7,770 nucleotides of DNA, taken from CANLDA01 sp964021645. GTDB lineage: Bacteria; Pseudomonadota; Alphaproteobacteria; Rhodobacterales; Rhodobacteraceae. Every line of letters begins with the position of its first letter. The stretch's first letter is position 1. The stretch spans positions 1-7,770 of the forward strand of contig CAXIAD010000102.1 of the NCBI GenBank assembly GCA_964021645.1. The letters are read 5' to 3'. Below, one piece after another: positions 6,449 through 7,770 of this stretch. The notes below the pieces were generated by a model. That model saw only the letters and a program-made list of their open reading frames with translations. It was not told where the DNA came from and did no database searches. Made by a program: the position numbers and the translations under genes.

Positions 6449-6835
6449 ATGAAATCCCTCGCAATTTTCATTTTACTGTCGGCCACCTCAACCGCCGCAG
6501 ACAGTCCCCTGCGTTGCTATGGCCACGCCCCGGACTGGAGCCTTGAAATCGCCGGCACCACGGCGTTATTCAGCTATCCACTGTCACCTAACTCTGCGCA
6601 ATCATTTGACATTCCCCAACGCAGCCAACCCGAAGGTGCAGCGCGTCATTGGCCCCAAGCCATGACCCTCATCGCAGATTTTGACACCGCAATTGTTGTG
6701 CTTGACCGCGCCAATTGTCAAACGGGCGATGACAGCACCACAACTGACAGCCCAAGCAATATCCGCGCCCACATCCTGACCCAACGTAACCAAACCCCGA
6801 TCCTGCTCACCGGCTGCTGCGAGCCTCAAAAATGA
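6449..6835 (+). CDS. Small secreted protein of unknown function
   Basis: 128-aa protein with a short signal peptide: MKSLAIFILLSATSTAADS, with a likely signal peptidase I cut after ATSTAA or nearby, so it should reach the periplasm. There is no lipobox. The mature part has four cysteines (C23, C90, C123, C124), including a CC pair in the C-terminal ILLTGCCEP segment; disulfides are plausible. The opening CYGHAPDWSLEI, followed by a short beta-like FSY stretch, faintly recalls the C-x-G-x-x-P-x-W-x-L pattern of small bacterial envelope proteins (COG3650-like), but I cannot assign it. The ATG has only a weak purine stretch (GAAAGA, 6434-6439) upstream. Its TGA overlaps the start of the EamA permease gene by ATGA, so the two are probably translated together. 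Secretion is fairly sure; function unknown. Confidence 0.75.
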   Translation: MKSLAIFILLSATSTAADSPLRCYGHAPDWSLEIAGTTALFSYPLSPNSAQSFDIPQRSQPEGAARHWPQAMTLIADFDTAIVVLDRANCQTGDDSTTTDSPSNIRAHILTQRNQTPILLTGCCEPQK

Positions 6836-7713
6836 GCAACACCCTCAAGGCAGCGCTGTGGATGATCGGCGCAATCGTTGCATTTTCGACCATGGCCGTT
6901 GCGGGCCGCGCAGTCTCAAGCCAACTTGATACCTTTGAAATCATGTTATACCGCAGCATCACCGGCATCGTGATCGTTGTGGTGGTCATATTTGCCACCG
7001 GAAAACAGCACCAAATCAACCGCGAACGCCTTGGTCTGCATTTTCTGCGCAACATTGCCCATTTTGCCGGGCAAAACCTGTGGTTCTATGCGCTGCCATT
7101 GATCCCCTTGGCACAGCTTTTCGCGCTAGAGTTCACATCCCCCCTCTGGGTCCTCGCCCTATCCCCTCTCTTGCTTGGTGAGCGTTTGACCCGCTTAAGA
7201 GCCCTCTCCGCACTGCTAGGTTTCATAGGTATTCTCATCGTTGCCCGCCCCGGCGCCGTGCCAATTGATGCTGGTATGATCACAGGGGCACTTGCCGCCA
7301 TCGGCTTTGCAATCACCATCATTTTGACCAAGAAACTGACCCAAACCACGACCATCACCTGCATCTTATTCTACCTGACCGGCATGCAGGCCCTGTTTGG
7401 CCTGATATTTGCGGGCATTGATGGGGATATCGCGGTCCCCACGGCCGCCAATACGCCTTGGATCATATTGATTGGCTGCGCGGGCCTGATGGCGCATTTT
7501 TGCTTGACCACGGCCCTGTCGCTCGCCCCTGCCACCATCGTCGTGCCAATAGATTTCGCGCGCCTGCCCGCCATCGCCATCGTTGGCATGCTGTTTTACA
7601 ACGAACCCATTGATGCCTTCGTGCTGATTGGTGCCTTGGTAATTTTTGGGGCGAACTATCTGAATATCTGGTCAGAAAACCGACCCAAGCCCTCCCTGCA
7701 ATCCACCAGCTAA
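6832..7713 (+). CDS. DMT-superfamily permease (EamA family)
   Basis: Inner-membrane transporter of the drug/metabolite transporter superfamily, 293 aa, with two EamA repeats. About ten membrane helices can be placed: near 6-25, 36-56, 68-88, 93-111, 122-139, 147-166, 176-194, 208-228, 233-254 and 262-280. The first repeat ends with the characteristic GERLTRLRALSALLGFIGILIVARPG (116-141) and the second with the matching NEPIDAFVLIGALVIFGANYL (257-277). Family members export or import amino acids, nucleobases, carnitine-like compounds or other metabolites; substrate cannot be read from sequence. The start overlaps the stop of the secreted-protein gene by 4 bp (ATGA) with no independent ribosome site, which suggests translational coupling. 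The protein is complete, with a short polar tail. Confidence 0.93.
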   Translation: MSNTLKAALWMIGAIVAFSTMAVAGRAVSSQLDTFEIMLYRSITGIVIVVVVIFATGKQHQINRERLGLHFLRNIAHFAGQNLWFYALPLIPLAQLFALEFTSPLWVLALSPLLLGERLTRLRALSALLGFIGILIVARPGAVPIDAGMITGALAAIGFAITIILTKKLTQTTTITCILFYLTGMQALFGLIFAGIDGDIAVPTAANTPWIILIGCAGLMAHFCLTTALSLAPATIVVPIDFARLPAIAIVGMLFYNEPIDAFVLIGALVIFGANYLNIWSENRPKPSLQSTS

Positions 7714-7738
7714 TCCTCCACGCAATCAACTCACCCCA

Positions 7739-7762
7739 CAGCACACCCAACAGCACGCCCAA
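7739..7762. repeat. Two tandem 12-bp units at the window edge
   Basis: CAGCACACCCAA (7739-7750) is followed directly by CAGCACGCCCAA (7751-7762), one base different. On the minus strand this encodes LGVLLGVL in one frame, so it may be the end of a membrane segment of a gene entering from the right. The window ends too soon to tell. Confidence 0.4.
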
Positions 7763-7770
7763 CACCAACC

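Overview
The window looks like an ordinary chromosomal segment from a marine alphaproteobacterium of the Rhodobacteraceae (Roseobacter-type). The evidence is the close match of LipA, GuaA and the Prx5-type peroxiredoxin to what I know of that group, a divergent pair of proteins recognisable as the DUF6456 and DUF6477 families, and an MttB-like methyltransferase of the kind common in these bacteria. I see no transposase, integrase, phage gene, tRNA, rRNA or CRISPR array. Genes sit on both strands and base composition looks even by eye.

Layout. The left edge carries the 5' part of lipA (minus strand, cut by the window). A 214-bp divergent intergenic region separates it from a Prx5-family peroxiredoxin gene (plus strand), which ends in a strong intrinsic terminator. 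Converging on it from the right is a DUF6456/helix-turn-helix gene (minus strand, about 2352 to 1222). Across a 256-bp divergent spacer from that gene lies a small DUF6477 gene (plus strand). The spacer holds three DnaA-box-like units in exact 12-bp register and a possible 11-codon leader ORF that overlaps the DUF6456 start codon. A 514-aa MttB-family (non-pyrrolysine) methyltransferase gene (minus strand) converges on the DUF6477 gene with only 21 bp between stops. A 266-bp divergent spacer with a long interrupted palindrome separates it from guaA (plus strand), which is followed by two hairpins, the second a textbook terminator. The right side is a two-gene plus-strand unit: a small secreted Cys-containing protein of unknown function, overlapping by ATGA a ten-helix EamA/DMT transporter. 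The last 57 bases hold no gene I can prove.

Function. Most of the window is housekeeping: lipoate synthesis, peroxide detoxification and GMP synthesis. The less understood parts are the DUF6456/DUF6477 pair with its DnaA-box-like control region, the MttB-like enzyme with no corrinoid partner nearby, and the secreted protein coupled to an exporter-type permease. I did not find a clear new multi-gene system. The strongest candidate for something undescribed is the regulatory region at about 2349-2608.
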